This document shows positions 46,752-59,934 of a DNA stretch of 64,000 bases, piece by piece. Position 1 is the stretch's first letter. Every line of letters starts with the position of its first letter. The translations under genes were made by a program, and so were the position numbers. The stretch is taken from the NCBI GenBank assembly GCA_037043015.1, contig CM073322.1, positions 28,628,864-28,692,863 of the forward strand, in the 5' to 3' direction. Source of the DNA: Bryum argenteum (lineage: Eukaryota > Streptophyta > Bryopsida > Bryales > Bryaceae). The notes under the pieces are model-generated. The model searched no databases. It was not told where the DNA came from and was given only the letters and a program-made list of their open reading frames with translations.

Positions 46752-49700
46752 ATGGGAGGAGCATGCGGTCGGATTGTGCTCTTGTCTATTCTCGGCGTGG
46801 CCTTGCAGCTTACAGGCCTGGTGCTCTTTGTTTTAGGGTTTTTCCCTGTGAAACCAACGCTTACGGGCTCAAGGCAAGTATAACAAATCGATTTTGGCTG
46901 TTGCCCGCGTTTTGACTAGGCAATGTACATACTTTATTCAGTTCAATATTGACGGAAACGTGATTTGAAACCATGACCGCTTGGTCTTCGACCTTATCAA
47001 TCAATCGAGCAATCGAGGTCGATTCCTGTTCTTTTTCACGCTTAAGTGTTTGCTTATGTCCTCATTTGTGAGTTGTATTACAGTGATGTTGCCAGTGCTA
47101 TGCCGAGCTACCAGAGAAATGGACGTGAGGAATTGTCACGGCTTTCTTACCAGGTATAATACTCTGGATGCTCTTTAAGTGTCGCTTGTCTCATCGGTTT
47201 CTGATACAATTAGAATATCTCATTTCTGGGAGACCGTTTTTGTGCCTGTCATTCATCAGGAAGCCAGTGGTGTTCCGCGGCAATTCGACCGTCTTGTTAT
47301 AATGGTAAGCTCACTCATTCTTCATCTTCACAGCTCAATTAAGAGCAAGACTGTACTGAATGATGGGCAATAGGTTGTGGATGGCTTGCCTGCAGAATTA
47401 CTACTTGGTAGAGGGGATCGTCCACCTCCTGCAGATCTGGTCGCTGTCATGCCATTTACCCATAATCTGCTAGCCACTGGGAAAGGCGTTGGATTTCATG
47501 CAAAAGCTGCACCACCTACTGTTACCATGCCCCGTCTCAAGGTTATCATGAGCGTACTCAATAATTTTAATGATATTCAATGAAATGAAACTATTTTCGT
47601 TCAGAAAAGCAATGCGTGGTTTCGAAACGAGCATTCTGATAATATTTGTTGTTTATAGGCCATGACATCGGGGGCTATATCTGGGTTTCTGGATGTGGCA
47701 TTCAACTTCAATACACAGGCTTTACTTGATGATAACCTTCTTGGTAAGTGGACTACACGCAAGTTGGTTGATTACTCCCTCCGTTCATCGATGTCGTGGA
47801 TTGCACATCTGAGAGGCGGATAATTGTAGACCAATTGGCACGAGCGGGATGGAGAATGATCATGTTGGGAGACGATACGTGGCTGAAGCTGTTCCCAGAC
47901 AAGTTTATGCGTCGTGATGGTGTCCACAGCTTCTTTGTGAGAACACGCCCCCTTTTGCCTTTTTGTTAAGATTTTATTCGTGATTTATTGGTTTCGAGGT
48001 GTTCATGACATTGGTACTCGTTTGAAGCTGTCATCGAGATCTGGTGAGTTTTCATTTGCATATATGTATATATGATCAGGTGAAGGATACTGTGGAGGTG
48101 GACCGCAATGTCACTCGCCATTTGAAATCGGAGCTTGCAGCAACGGATTGGGATCTCTTGGTACGCATTTCCTCTGTAGAATCTGAATTGTTGTACTTAA
48201 ATGGAGAATTGACTGAGAACTTGATGTGTCCAGGTGCTTCACTATCTTGGACTTGATCACGTGGGTCATCTTGGAGGTCGTGGCAGGTGAACTTCCAGCA
48301 AACTGAAATCATCTCCCTTGTGTTTGCATTGTCGTTTGGTTAAACTCAGATTCTAGTTCCTGTTTTCCATCAGGCTCTTAACACCTGATATGTAACTTCA
48401 GCTCATTGATGGCGCCGAAGTTGAAAGAAATGGATGATGTAATACGAAATATCTTTGACAAGTTGATCAAAAGCTCTGGCGATCGTCGCACCCTGCTGGT
48501 ATGTGGCAGATGACGTTGTTCCTTGCTTGCTTAATACATGTTGTGCTTTATTACTTCCGACGTTTGTGTTTGACATGGGATCTACAGTAGGCACGGGGAA
48601 ATTTTATTTCAAAGCTCCACGGTTTCTTAGGATTTTTGACAATGAAAGGTGAAATGCAGGTAGGGACTTGTGAGGCATTTTGCTTTTCGGAGATCTGATT
48701 CTTAGTAATGTGTGTGTAGATGGTAGCCAGCGATCATGGCATGACAGATGGTGGAAACCATGGAGGTGCATCATATCAGGAAACAGATGCTCTGGCGATG
48801 TTTATATCAGGAAGTTATGAACGAAGAGCAGGTGTTGCTACTTCCTCGGACTGGCCAGCTTTCCAGGTCGATGTCGTGCCAACGTTGGCATTGCAGCTTG
48901 GTGTTCCAATTCCACAAAACAGTGTCGGAGCTTTACTTCCTCAACTATTCACCTCCCTCTCACGTAAGTTTTTGTGTGTTATCCTTCATCTCTTTCCCAT
49001 TTGAGGATCTGGGTCAAAGGCTCTTCCTCCAACTAAATATAACAGGACAGAGGGTACTTAAAAACAGAGTCTCCATTTTGTATACCAAGAGGGCGAAAAA
49101 TAATATCACTTTCGAAGATCATACCATTCGCTTTTAGATGGCAGTTATCAAACTCTTCATGCCTCCGACTGCTCATAGTCCGGTATACATTTGGGCTTCA
49201 CTTACTTTCAAGGTAGCTAGCAGGACTCCTCTTCCAGAATGTTTAGCTGCGATATCAATTATCAACGTTGACCCTGACAATTGTTAAGTGCCTAGGTTTT
49301 CTGGAGTATTTCTCATTACTAGTTTATCGCGTGCAGTGTAACATCTATAGCTAAGTATTATCAGTAGCTTGCTAGATTGCACCTCACTTTTGGTACAACA
49401 GTTTCTGGGCATCTTAGAGTGATTCTTGCAACAGCCAAGGAGCAGCTGCGAGCCATGGAGTTGAATGCGTGGCAGCTCTTCCATCTCGTACGTGTGCGAT
49501 CTCCGGGGTCGGTGTGTGTCAAGCGCCTCTATATGAAGCCATTGGATAGTGGATTCATGTCTGTGGAGAAAGACGAGGATTTGAAGGTTTTCTGCGAGCT
49601 TTTCAGACAAGCAACTGAGCTTCAATCCTCTTGGAGCCTTACGAGTAGCAATAACTCACCCGGGTATTCAGATATCTGCAATGGAATGCACCTTATATCA

Positions 49701-52033
49701 CCATGTTATGCCCGCTATTACGTAAATGCCATGCATCTAGTGTATCGTGAGTATAAACCTTCTCTGCATTTTTTCAACAAGGTGGCGTGAAGACTTCGCA
49801 GATTCTTGCATAAATTTAGAACATAATTTTTTTGGTACTGAAGCAGGACTTTGACCGAATTCGAAGCTGCAAGAGACGCATATTTAAAGCTGCTGAAACA
49901 CACATCAGAGTGGCTTGCTAGGGGCACAACAGAGGTCAGTTTACTTTACCCTGGAAGAGCCAGCCTTTGAGCTCTTAAATTGTTGTGATTTTGACATGCC
50001 TTTATCTCTGCTTCAACAGAAGAACACTCTCCTTCTCGTCTGTGGTGGAGCTCTCATGGTCCTGTCGCCTTTAGTTCTCCTCTGGACACTTCTCATACTC
50101 TCGAGGAGATCATCCGAATCTGGTTTCGAAAAGTGGATGGCAACTGGGGGCATCTGTCTGCACGCTGGAAGTTTGGCATCATCTTCGTTCGTAGAGGAGG
50201 AGCAGTACACATACCACTTTTTAATTTCCACGTTGTTTCTGATCCTCCTGCGCCGTGCAATGCAACAAACTCGATCAGGGAAGACACCGAAGAATGAGAT
50301 CGCTGTAAGCGTGGTTCTTTTGTGTGGGAGGCTCCTGCGAGCGTGGCATCGAAGTGGAGTAAACTGGGCACACTTACCTGATATAGCGAAATGGCTGGAC
50401 ACAGTTGACGTGCAGATTCCAACTGCAAGTCGCTATGCGGCTCTCGTTTTCGTCACGGCAAGCAGCTGTGTGCTTGTTCTCTCTCGACGGCATCTTCTTC
50501 GGAAACTGCTCGCCTGCTGCTTATGCCTGTCTGCCACATTAATCTTTGTGTATGTGGACTCAGAGTCTGGCCAGGTTCCCAATCTTTTTGGATCAGCCTC
50601 ATACCCAGATCAAGCGCCGACTTTACTGGCTCGTATGGTGTTCGGAATCCTTGGCGCCACAGCTGCTCTGGCAATCACCCTTTTGCCTTGGATTGAACCA
50701 CTTGGCGAGAAACTCCCGTTGGAGGTTGGCGTCAGTTCGGCATTGCAATCAACAGGACGTGCCCTGATTTCTTGTTGGTGTTTACTACAGTTGCTTCTGC
50801 AGCAATCCGTAAATGCTGGACCTGTCGCACTGCTTCTCATCCAGCTTCTAGCTACCATCGTCTTCTTCAAGCAAAGCGGCAACGTTCATTCTCTCTGGTT
50901 TCAAGTACGAGAGCCATTTGTATCACCCTTAGCAATAGATTTGAGTGCTCAATTGCTCATGGGTTCCTAAAGCACTTCTAGTATGTTGGAACTCTCATGT
51001 GCAACATTTAGCAACATAGCATAGTATTGAAGCAAGGCGATTGAAATATTATGAAGTACGCACTTTTTCACACTGTTTATGTCTAAACAGGTTTTGGCGC
51101 TACAATGGATGGGAGCGTCCGGCCACTTTGGACTTGGCAATAGCAATACCCTGGCCACGGTTGATGTCGCTGGTGCTTACATCGTACGTTTCTCATCCTC
51201 TCATTTCTGGGATTCATCGTTTTACTGTATAACCGTTTCGATTGTCATTTACTGGAGACGGATCATATCATATCATATCATCAGAACAATATTGCTTGTG
51301 TACATTAGAAATCAACATTTTTCTGAATGAAAGTCAAACTCATCAAAATGCTCCAGAAAAGAACATAACTTGGTCTTCCAACATCAATCTAGGGTGCCAA
51401 TTTTTGCTCAAAATCACAATCTCAATGTCTGTACATAGTGAATCACTCGGATTGTTGAATTGGAATGTGGGGAGCAGGGATTGTCATCGCACTCGACGGT
51501 GTTGTCAGGGCTTCTAGCATTTATCATCACCTACGGGTCGCCATTCCTCTTCCTTATAGGAATGATGTTGTTACCAAGTCCACCTTCAAAGCTTGGCTCC
51601 TCCGAAGTTTGGCTACTGGAGAGGCTCGCAGTGCCATGCATTCTCCCTGTGGCTTTGAATGGAGTCATAATGGTGGCATTCACAGCCGTCCTCACACTCA
51701 TGCAGAATCATTTATTCGTGTGGAGCGTCTTCTCACCCAAGTACGATGATCCTCTGCTCTAAATCTCTCCTTGGCGGTGTTGTATGTGGATATGCGGTAT
51801 ATTTGTATCTGCTTTTACTCTACTTGGGGAAGGGCGATTTGCTGGTTTAAATACGTGTGATTGATACGTGTTGAGTGCGGCTTTGCAGGTATTTATACGT
51901 TTGTGCAGCTACAGCGTGTACATGTACCGGTGCACTCTTCTATGCTATAATCTCGACGTATTGCACTTGTATCATAACATTCCGCTTGCGGCGGTTAGAG
52001 TCCATTTCTCAATCAAGTAAAAAGCAACTGTAA
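46752..52033 (+). CDS. PIGO: GPI ethanolamine phosphate transferase 3
   Basis: Sixteen phase-consistent exons: 46752-46873, 47084-47153, 47260-47304, 47374-47541, 47659-47743, 47830-47936, 48080-48160, 48234-48286, 48402-48498, 48720-48963, 49435-49663, 49847-49934, 50020-50904, 51091-51183, 51478-51740 and 51889-52033, giving 924 aa. An N-terminal membrane anchor (about residues 8-32) precedes a lumenal alkaline-phosphatase-like domain. That domain has V-D-G (D82), P-P-T-V-T-M-P-R (likely nucleophile Thr130), G-D-D-T-W, L-D-H-V-G-H (D234, H238) and S-D-H-G-M-T-D (D281, H282). The C-terminal half has about ten or more hydrophobic segments. The enzyme adds the bridging ethanolamine phosphate to the third mannose of GPI anchors in the ER. 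The first intron appears to use a GC donor (AG|GCAAGT). The acceptor of exon 2 has an alternative 12 bp downstream. Confidence 0.92.
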
Positions 52034-52506
52034 GGTCCTAAGATGTAATTCTATTCCATTTCTCTTCGTATCATATTTGTTTGACTCAATCTGATTGAGA
52101 TATGCGCCTTTCATTGTCCTCAGGTTCCTTTCTAATCTCTATTATTTCACTGCATGTCTATATAGTTATCAGTTGTCAAAGCAATTTGGGTATTGGTGCT
52201 TACGGTCCTGAGCACCGCTCCTGATGGGTGGGATGCTTATGCAACAATGATTACGGAGTATTCGAGTCATATACAGCCTTCAGCCCAATGAGAGATGCAC
52301 TTTTGTGATGAAATCATTCAAATTGTATTAATGGCTGAATGTTGTGACAGCGTATTCTAGATTACTTGGATGCGCCACAAGAAAATAGCCTGGACTGCTT
52401 ACGGAATGAGCGATTCTGTCGAGAGTTTCAGCATATGGCAGTCGAGGTTTTTCAAATTCACCTGCAGCAGGCACATGCATATGTTAAAGGTGGATGTTGT
52501 GCGCAG
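52034..52506. other. Convergent 3' region between PIGO and POLD2
   Basis: Only 473 bp separates the two stop codons, so the 3' UTRs of these tail-to-tail genes must meet or overlap here. No coding sequence is seen. Confidence 0.6.
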
Positions 52507-55500
52507 TCAAACCTCTGACAACACACTACGGCCTCGGGGACTTACAAGTATTGCCGTGCTTGTAGTGTGAAACTTGGGGATGCAAACCAGCCGTACTTTT
52601 TGTCCAGAAGGACCTGAGATGAGAAAATTTACGACCAATCAATACCACAAATCTAATAACTTCCTGGAAATTAAGCCTTTCTGTACATCCGGTTTCATAT
52701 AACAAGCGGTTGGATGCGTTTTTTCTGATGCTATTGATCTAAATGATGAGGTAGTACTCGAAACAGCTATTTCACATGCGTTTCTAAAAGATCAGACAAG
52801 TCTAGTAAATAAGCAGCCAGCCCAACTTGCGATTGCGAAAAGGACGTGAGATATATTACCAGTTACCAGCCGAGATCCATATTGAGGTTGATTGCCACAG
52901 AAGTACACATGAGGGCAAGTCTCTAAGATGAATGGATCTCTATCTGTAAAAGGATAACATCCTGCTCGTGCACACAACACCAACATTCAGTACCAGGATG
53001 GAAACCAGAAACAGTAGCCATTCAACAAATAATATTACGAATGACTTAAGAATCACAGGGCTTCAAACAAACCAAGAGTATCAGGAGCTGTAGGTGCTAA
53101 ATGGCGCCATATCAAGGTCCGTTCCATAAAATCCAGCCGGTCTTCAGCGTCGGAGTATTTGTCCAAATCGTCAATGTTCTGACCTGATGTACCTAGAAAC
53201 CTGGTCATCAATGACCCTTTACGTCAATATGCAAGAAAACCGTCCAGATGTCCTATCATGCTATCCAGCCTGCAACGTCCACACAGATGCAAAAGCAGCT
53301 AGAATAGACCTTAGTCGCAAGATTTCTATGACGTTGAGTGCTGCATAAAATGCTCTTAGGGAGAACATTCAAGACGTTTCTAGGACTTCATGACTAACAA
53401 GAGGTAAAAATGATACGAATCGGATCCTACAAGTAAACGTCTAGAATACAGAATATGTCGACGTGGCCAAGTTTTTTAGAAAAGGAAAAACACGCACGCA
53501 ATTAAAAACTCACACAGCACCGTCAAGCTCAAATTGGTGGGGGTTTGTTGCCGAAATGAAGGTATTGTACATGGTAGCGCCTGGAAATAGACACTTGTGA
53601 AGTGGCTGGAGCAGAGACAGAATGTAAGGGCGATATACTTTGCAAAGCAGGCATTTTCCGCAACAACTGCAACTTTGATGTATGTGACAGATGTTCCAGT
53701 GAAGGTATGTACGTCATGAGCACGGGAAACTGAAGTATATGAGGTGCGCAACTCAGTGACTTAGAAATCTAATGCAGGACTGCTCATAATCAAGTTTTAG
53801 GACTGCATGTACCTGCTGAGGAAGTGAAAAATTGGCTGGATCATTTACGCCGGGCATAATGTCCACTGGTACAGCTGCTGCAATCTGATATCACATTTCC
53901 AATGGTGACTGAGAGATCTGCCCAACAAAGTACAGATGAAATTGGTCCTAAACCAAGCTTGTGACACCCAACGCTTTGGCAACTGAATTTTAGAATGAAT
54001 CTTGCGCAGTTACACAGACAAGAGGATGATTTTTCGTTACAGCAATCCCTTCTGCAGATTCCAGGAGGAATTTCGAGATCTCTGTGTCCATCATAGAATT
54101 GCTAAGACCCTCTCATAGGAGTGTATACCGGGTTAAAAAGACAGCAATACTTAGTGAGTAATCTGTATCGCTGCCAGTTGTGGCCATCCTAGACTTGAAT
54201 TTTCAGCTTTGGTCTACAACAAGCATGTTTCATCACTATAGCCTTTACACGATAGAATTCTGCTTTATCCTTCGTGATCAGCTACGCCAGTACCTGAGTC
54301 AGAGCTAAATCAAGCTCCTTGACTGGCTCCACAAGCTTGCTTTGGTTCTTCGCTGACATCGGCTGCACAAAAGCTCATGGGCTTCTCAGAATAATTCGAG
54401 AAACAATCACTGCAAGCAAAATCTACTGACAGAAACACCAGAACAAAGGATAACTGAACAAGAAGAGGTAATTAAATTGGTAACCTCTTCATGGAAACTC
54501 GATGTATAGATCTGGGATGCCATAATAGATTATGAAAAAGGAGCATTCAAGGCACTATACCTGAATTGTAGCAATGGTACGAAGAATCAAATATGTACCA
54601 AAACTGTTGAAAACTAGAAGGGAGGACGTAGTTTTACCTGTCCATTAGTCATACTAGTCTGCAAATCAAGTGAACCGCCAGCAATGACAACGCGTACTAT
54701 CTGTGAACTCAGACTTTGCTCCTGGAAAGACAAATCATCGTGTCAAATATCATCTCGAGATGCAGGAGCCTTGCAATCTCCAAGAAGCCTACAAATATCA
54801 CAAGCTGAATGAGCTACAACTGTTCCCTTCTACTTCTGGGAAAACTGAGGAAAATTATTCAACACGTATCTCAAAGAACCATAACTAGAAAACTCAACAA
54901 TCGTAATTGTGATATGAAGGACGTTGGCATAGGATAGAATTCCGCAAGGAAGCAGGACAGAACCTGCTCTTCACCGATGTGACCAGTTAAGTGGTCAAGA
55001 AGGAGCTGCAGGTCGAGAGGATTTGTACCATGACCACCAATTTTCAGTCCCGATACAAAAACTACGAACTTGTCCTGATCTGAAAACATAGCCAGAAAAT
55101 GCTTGTCTGAGATGCTTGCCTACTAGATCGCTCACACGATGCCATGAAGTACATATATCACAAGTCAAATAGCCAACATATCATCAGATAGCCTACCTAA
55201 ACTCGGCAGGGGCTTCTGCGGTGGCAATCCGGCCACCAGAACATCTTTCACACAAAATTCACCATCTTTCTCCTCTTGACCGAGAACAGCCACCACGACC
55301 CCTGTTACAGAAATGGTTAAAATCATTAGTTTACTGCACACTAGAAACCTTGAATTTTTTCAGTAAAGTGTTTCCGATTGATCAAAGTCCCAAAAAAACA
55401 GGAACTAACAATGGATACCTGTACGTACCAGTAACGTACGTCGAAACCGATATAGCCCCTCCTGTCAACTTCACACGACCACTTTCATCTTCAAGGACTA

Positions 55501-56415
55501 AATAGTCATCGTTGTGAGTGAATTTGCTTGGTGTGGCTAAAGGAACCACAGATCTCTGCATCACCACAGTGAAATTTCAATATGATGCTGCAATTTTCAA
55601 AGAAAGTAGCCATTTTCTAACCAATGCAGAGCATCTTGAAAGGTTTCGCCACGGTAATTTTGAGCTACGGTAATTATACATAACACCACTATAATAAACA
55701 ATGTTGAGCTGAAACCAGGTAGATATCATTGACCTGGAGTTGAATATTTCATCTAGTTAATTTCAACAGAACTAACATCACATACGCATAAACTCTGCGT
55801 CAATCGAATAACAGAAGTACATTGCCTCAACGACTCTAATTCCACGAAAAAGCTTCCATTTGATGAAGAAGCCGACTAACACAATGAATGAATAGATACA
55901 TTTCAAACAGATAGCCATCAGAATGCTTTCTCTTACCTCTTTGGAATATTCATCGAGAATAGAAGGCTTCAGCTGCATCTGCTTATAAAGCGTCCCTACG
56001 ACGACGCATGCTTTACCCTCCTCCAATGCTAAGATATTGCACACTACATGCAGAAGAAAACCATAAGCAAACAAATTTCAATGAATTGCAGATTGAAGAT
56101 TCACGGTAAGTAAGAACAAACCTGGGAGAGAAGGCCACCGTTGCTGCACACAGGGAGTAAGAAATTGGCGAATAGTGAGAATGCGGACGAAATACAATTG
56201 ACTATACTGCTGGCCCTTGTAACGTTGCATACTCAGCCCATACTTCTCATCCTGTGGAAGAAAGAGATAGAGAGAGAGAAAGAAAATGGTTAGAAGAAAA
56301 TTCTTGGAAGCGATGGAAAGAAACGGGCCGAGGAGAGTGACGGCACCTGACAGAGATAGGGAGCATGAAGGCGAGGGATGGTGGAGGGATCCATGTCCGT
56401 GTCCATGGCGGGCAT
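52507..56415 (-). CDS. POLD2: DNA polymerase delta small (B) subunit
   Basis: Thirteen phase-consistent exons: 56415-56347, 56251-56122, 56043-55937, 55555-55429, 55301-55197, 55079-54964, 54721-54638, 54362-54294, 53884-53813, 53605-53514, 53200-53073, 52961-52860 and 52613-52507, giving 435 aa, close to the plant family length (about 440). An N-terminal OB-fold region carries [13 protein letters not shown] and [12 protein letters not shown]. It is followed by the calcineurin-like phosphoesterase domain, which is catalytically inactive in this family: [41 protein letters not shown] and [10 protein letters not shown]. The protein bridges the catalytic subunit POLD1 and POLD3 in the replicative polymerase in the nucleus. 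An in-frame second ATG at 56406 could also serve as start. The last 20 residues after the ILV strand are less conserved than expected. Confidence 0.93.
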
Positions 56416-56970
56416 CGAAACGAGCCAAAGATGGATTCTAAGAAACCGATTCCTTCAATCTTTGCCGATCACCAAACCCTAATTGTTACCAGTGACCACG
56501 GCAAGTGTGGAGACGAAGACGATGAAGCTGTGTGACAACAATGGAGGAAAGACTCGCTCCAGACAAAGGAATGCGACTCAAACTCGCGGGAATACTTTTG
56601 AATGTAGAGCGGCGCTTACGAAGGACCCACACTATTTAGAACCTTCATACCGACAGCAGAATTTCTTTCTCTTAGAGTGATTTTATCTTGTCTTGCGAGT
56701 TTGACAATTACAATGGTCATTTCAAACTAATGAGTTGCTGTATAAAAAATCTTCTAGGGACGATTCCTAGGTTACAATTATGATGTTATGAAGACATTTT
56801 GAATTTGTGGTAGTGTAGGTCAAAGGTAGTGTGTGGTGTTTATGGTAACATTGTCTCTTTGGCTAAGCAGAGTTGTAGAATAGATGGAGTTGAAAAATGG
56901 ATGAAAATCATCAGACATCAATGAAGATTGTTCTCTCTCTTGTGGGAAGGTGGACCATCCATTGCAAGCT
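56416..56970. other. POLD2 upstream region
   Basis: About 56416-56660 is the likely 5' UTR and promoter of POLD2; the remainder is AT-rich spacer. No other feature recognised. AGAGGAAT at 56971-56978 is the target duplication of the next SINE. Confidence 0.5.
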
Positions 56971-56978
56971 AGAGGAAT

Positions 56979-57163
56979 AAATAGATAGAAGATAGAAACT
57001 CCAATCCCATTCTAAGTGGTAGCATGAATGAAGTGTCCAAAGACCTCACCATAGTTAGGTGGACTATGGTGGTGAGCACCACGCCGACATGGGGATAGAA
57101 CCCACGACCTCCTCATCCGGGACTATAAGCCCTAACCACCAAGGGAAGACCCGTGGTGCCTTC
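56979..57163 (-). mobile_element. Short SINE copy, 185 bp, 8-bp TSD
   Basis: It is flanked by AGAGGAAT (56971-56978 and 57164-57171). The tRNA-like head (A box and GTGGGTTCTATCC B box, about 57098-57150) and the GATA-type tail with the hairpin position match the 360-bp SINE at 25986-26345. The central body is missing, so the tail joins the head region directly. The hairpin has lost most pairing, consistent with age. Confidence 0.8.
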
Positions 57164-57391
57164 AGAGGAATTGGACACTGTCCAAAAACTGAATGCTTTA
57201 GTAGGATGAGGCAGTCAACCTACAAGGGCTACCCTATGCAACATGATTTTGCAAACTCAACCACATAATAATAGAAAGAACAAAATATACATAGTGCAAA
57301 TCCAGAAGTAACCACATTTGGAAAAAATAATCACAGGTTTTTAACAAAATTAACTAGAAACTTGTACAAAGACAAGGCTCATTGTGAAGTA

Positions 57392-57493
57392 CTCCCTTTA
57401 TCCCATTATTATTGTCCAATAGGTTCTCTCAAATCTACTTTCTGAGGTAGATTTGAGAAAACCCACTAGACAATAATAATGGGACAGAGGGAG
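57392..57493. mobile_element. Stowaway-type MITE, 102 bp, TA target duplication
   Basis: Long terminal inverted repeats begin CTCCCTTTATCCCATTATTA and end in the complement-like AATGGGACAGAGGGAG, with TA on both sides (57390-57391 and 57494-57495). Nearly the whole element folds back on itself, including an inner perfect hairpin (TCTCAAATCTAC with its complement). The ends match the CTCCCTCCGTCCC family of Tc1/mariner-derived MITEs. Confidence 0.9.
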
Positions 57494-57495
57494 TA

Positions 57496-58332
57496 CATGC
57501 TTTTATATTTGGAACCATAAGATCTTAAATTGACCTGAACATCTTTTATTTGTTCAATCTCTTGTATCCACACCTGGAGGTTGTTCACGAATCGCAACAT
57601 GCAAACATGTTGCTTTGCAGCCATTTTGAAAGCGACAGGAAACCATTTCGGCTAGACCGCTCGAAAGTATGATTTAAGAGCTTGATCGACATCCATAGTA
57701 CACATCATAATACAGAGGATATTCATATTCTGCAATCGAAAGCTCTGTCTACTGTGGAAGGTATCAATAAAGCAGCAGGAATGAGATTGACGGCGGTCAC
57801 TCAATCCACGCCCAGTTCACGAGGATTATCATTCACATATAACAGTACCGGGCTAATTATCTGGAACCTCAATGTGATCCTACCAGCATATATGGACTTA
57901 CCCAACCCAAAAACATAGATCACTATAGATCACTATGTACAAAACTATGTGATCGTAGTGTAGTTCCCAAACTGGCACTGACAATTTATTCATACTTGTG
58001 ATAAACAGGTACGAAAAACGCACCAATCTCGCGCACACAATTCAGAATCAATGGTGCCCCCACCAGAATCTACCCACCTGCACCACTCTACATTTTTGGA
58101 TGACAATCTGAGATCCTGAAGTTCTATTCTACACTGAAGTTTCTGGTGGGCTGCAGCACCGAGTCCCGAGACTGATGACTGGAACTTTTGACGGAGCTGG
58201 TCGTGAAGATTGACAGAGAATTCTGACCAGCTAAAACAGATTACAAGGATCCAAATCGCTGGTCATGGATTTGTGTTCCATCTAAAATGGAAAGGGAAAG
58301 GATTGTCGAGCTGTGGAAGTGTTTGCCGTTTA
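57496..58332. other. Spacer and likely 3' UTR of the CDPK gene
   Basis: The right end is probably the 3' UTR of the minus-strand kinase. Around 57916-57960 ATAGATCACT is directly repeated and followed by a complementary stretch (ATGTGATC), a small palindromic cluster. No gene recognised. Confidence 0.5.
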
Positions 58333-59934
58333 CTACCTGTGGCGAGGCTTGATCAGCTTCTCGCCGTCTTCAGTGCCAGGGTTGCCTTTGCGCATCATGG
58401 CGACGAATTCGTCGTAGTCAATCCTCCCGTCGTTGTCAGTGTCCACCTCGCTAATGATCTCATTGATGGTTGCCGGATCTCCCATTCCATTCTTCTCCAT
58501 CACTTCCTGGAGCTCGTAAATGGTAATGAAGCCGCTGTTGTCCGTGTCAAAGTGCTGGAACGCCGCCCACAGATGATCCTCCTTCTCCGTCTTATTCATG
58601 TGCATGGTGGCAGAAATGAACTCGTTGAAATCGATCTTCCCATTGCCGTCCACATCCGCCGCCTCCATGAGCTTCTTAATATCAACTTCAGTGAGCTTGG
58701 TGCCTTGTTTCATCAACCCCACCTTAAGCTCTTGAATTGTGACCGTCCCGCTGTTATCAGTGTCAATCGCCTTGAAAAGCTGTCTTAGACCCACAATTTC
58801 TTCCTCCGAGAGACTCTCCGCGATCACCTTCAACGCCAGCTTCTTCATCTTGTTCGCCGCGGAGAAATTCTTCAGTCTGGTTAAGACAGCGTTGTCAAGA
58901 GGCGCGTCGGACGCGCCGTCCACCTTCATCCACGGATGGTCCAACACCTGCTGGGCCGTCAGACGCTCGCTGACGTTCGGGTTCAGCATTTTTTTTACCA
59001 AGTCCTTTGCTCCTCTGGAGATTTTCGGCCAGGGATCGTTCGTGAAATCGATATGGCCACGGATGATCGCGTCAAAAATTCCTTTCTCGGTTTCGGCCCA
59101 GAAGGGTGGCACTCCGCACAACAAGATGTACACAATGACACCAGCGCTCCACACGTCCGCTTCCGGACCGTAGCTCCGCTTCAAAACCTCGGGAGCAACG
59201 TAGTATGCGCTTCCCACGATGTCCTGGAAAACGTCTCCGGGCTTGAAGAACGTCGACAGACCGAAGTCGGTGGCTTTCAGCGGTGAGTCTTCGTCCTTGC
59301 TGGCGAGGAGAAAATTTTCGGGTTTGAGGTCTCGATGGAAAACGCCCAAGGAGTGGCATCGATGCACCACGTTTACAATGACGCGGCACATGTCTGCCGC
59401 GGCCCGCTCGCTGTAATGCCCCTTCGCGATGATGCGATCAAAGAGCTCCCCGCCCGCGCAAAGCTCCATCACGAGATGGATGTTGTGCTTGTCCTCGAAC
59501 ACGTCTTTCAGTTCTACAATGTTGGGCGTCCCGGAGAGGTGGTGCATGATCTGAACCTCACGCTTAACATCCTCAATATCTTCCTTTGTGGTCAACTTCC
59601 GCTTGGCGATCGTCTTGCAAGCGTACGCCACACCTGTATCCTTGGCCGTGCATAGGAAGGTCACGCCGAACTGGCCGCGGCCGAGCTCGCGGCCAAGTGT
59701 GTAGGTCGATTTGATGTCCCGAAGCGGCTTGCCCAACATTCCCGACGGGGACGAACGCAACGCAGCCCTAGCCCTCGGCGGTGGCGCCGAATGCGTCTGA
59801 TATCCTCCACCGTGGTGGCTCCCTTGCGCACTACTGCCGCCATGGCTACTGCCCTGCACGCTGGCCGGGGCGCTCCGCGGGTGGCCGCTCGCATCTTCGC
59901 GATGCCCTTTCCTCCTTGCGTGCGAGTTCCCCAT
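58333..59934 (-). CDS. Calcium-dependent protein kinase, single exon
   Basis: This 533-aa protein is uninterrupted by introns. MGNSHARRK gives an N-myristoylation site (Gly2) with basic residues but no nearby Cys for palmitoylation. Residues to about 77 are a variable Ser/His/Gly-rich domain. The kinase domain spans about 78-336: GRGQFG 85-90, Lys107, H-R-D 200-202, D-F-G 223-225, A-P-E 247-249. The autoinhibitory junction, about 337-380, contains [20 protein letters not shown]. Four canonical EF-hand loops begin at D391, D427, D463 and D498, each with Glu at position 12. All catalytic and calcium-binding residues are present, so it should be an active Ca2+-decoding Ser/Thr kinase at membranes or in the cytosol. 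CDPK genes of land plants usually have several introns inside the kinase and EF-hand regions; their absence here is unusual. Confidence 0.96.
   Translation of the reverse strand: MGNSHARRKGHREDASGHPRSAPASVQGSSHGGSSAQGSHHGGGYQTHSAPPPRARAALRSSPSGMLGKPLRDIKSTYTLGRELGRGQFGVTFLCTAKDTGVAYACKTIAKRKLTTKEDIEDVKREVQIMHHLSGTPNIVELKDVFEDKHNIHLVMELCAGGELFDRIIAKGHYSERAAADMCRVIVNVVHRCHSLGVFHRDLKPENFLLASKDEDSPLKATDFGLSTFFKPGDVFQDIVGSAYYVAPEVLKRSYGPEADVWSAGVIVYILLCGVPPFWAETEKGIFDAIIRGHIDFTNDPWPKISRGAKDLVKKMLNPNVSERLTAQQVLDHPWMKVDGASDAPLDNAVLTRLKNFSAANKMKKLALKVIAESLSEEEIVGLRQLFKAIDTDNSGTVTIQELKVGLMKQGTKLTEVDIKKLMEAADVDGNGKIDFNEFISATMHMNKTEKEDHLWAAFQHFDTDNSGFITIYELQEVMEKNGMGDPATINEIISEVDTDNDGRIDYDEFVAMMRKGNPGTEDGEKLIKPRHR

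Noticed and set aside
47783..47800. Second Stowaway end (CTCCCTCCGTTC) in a PIGO intron
   Set aside because: No matching inverted end or TA duplication found nearby; likely chance.
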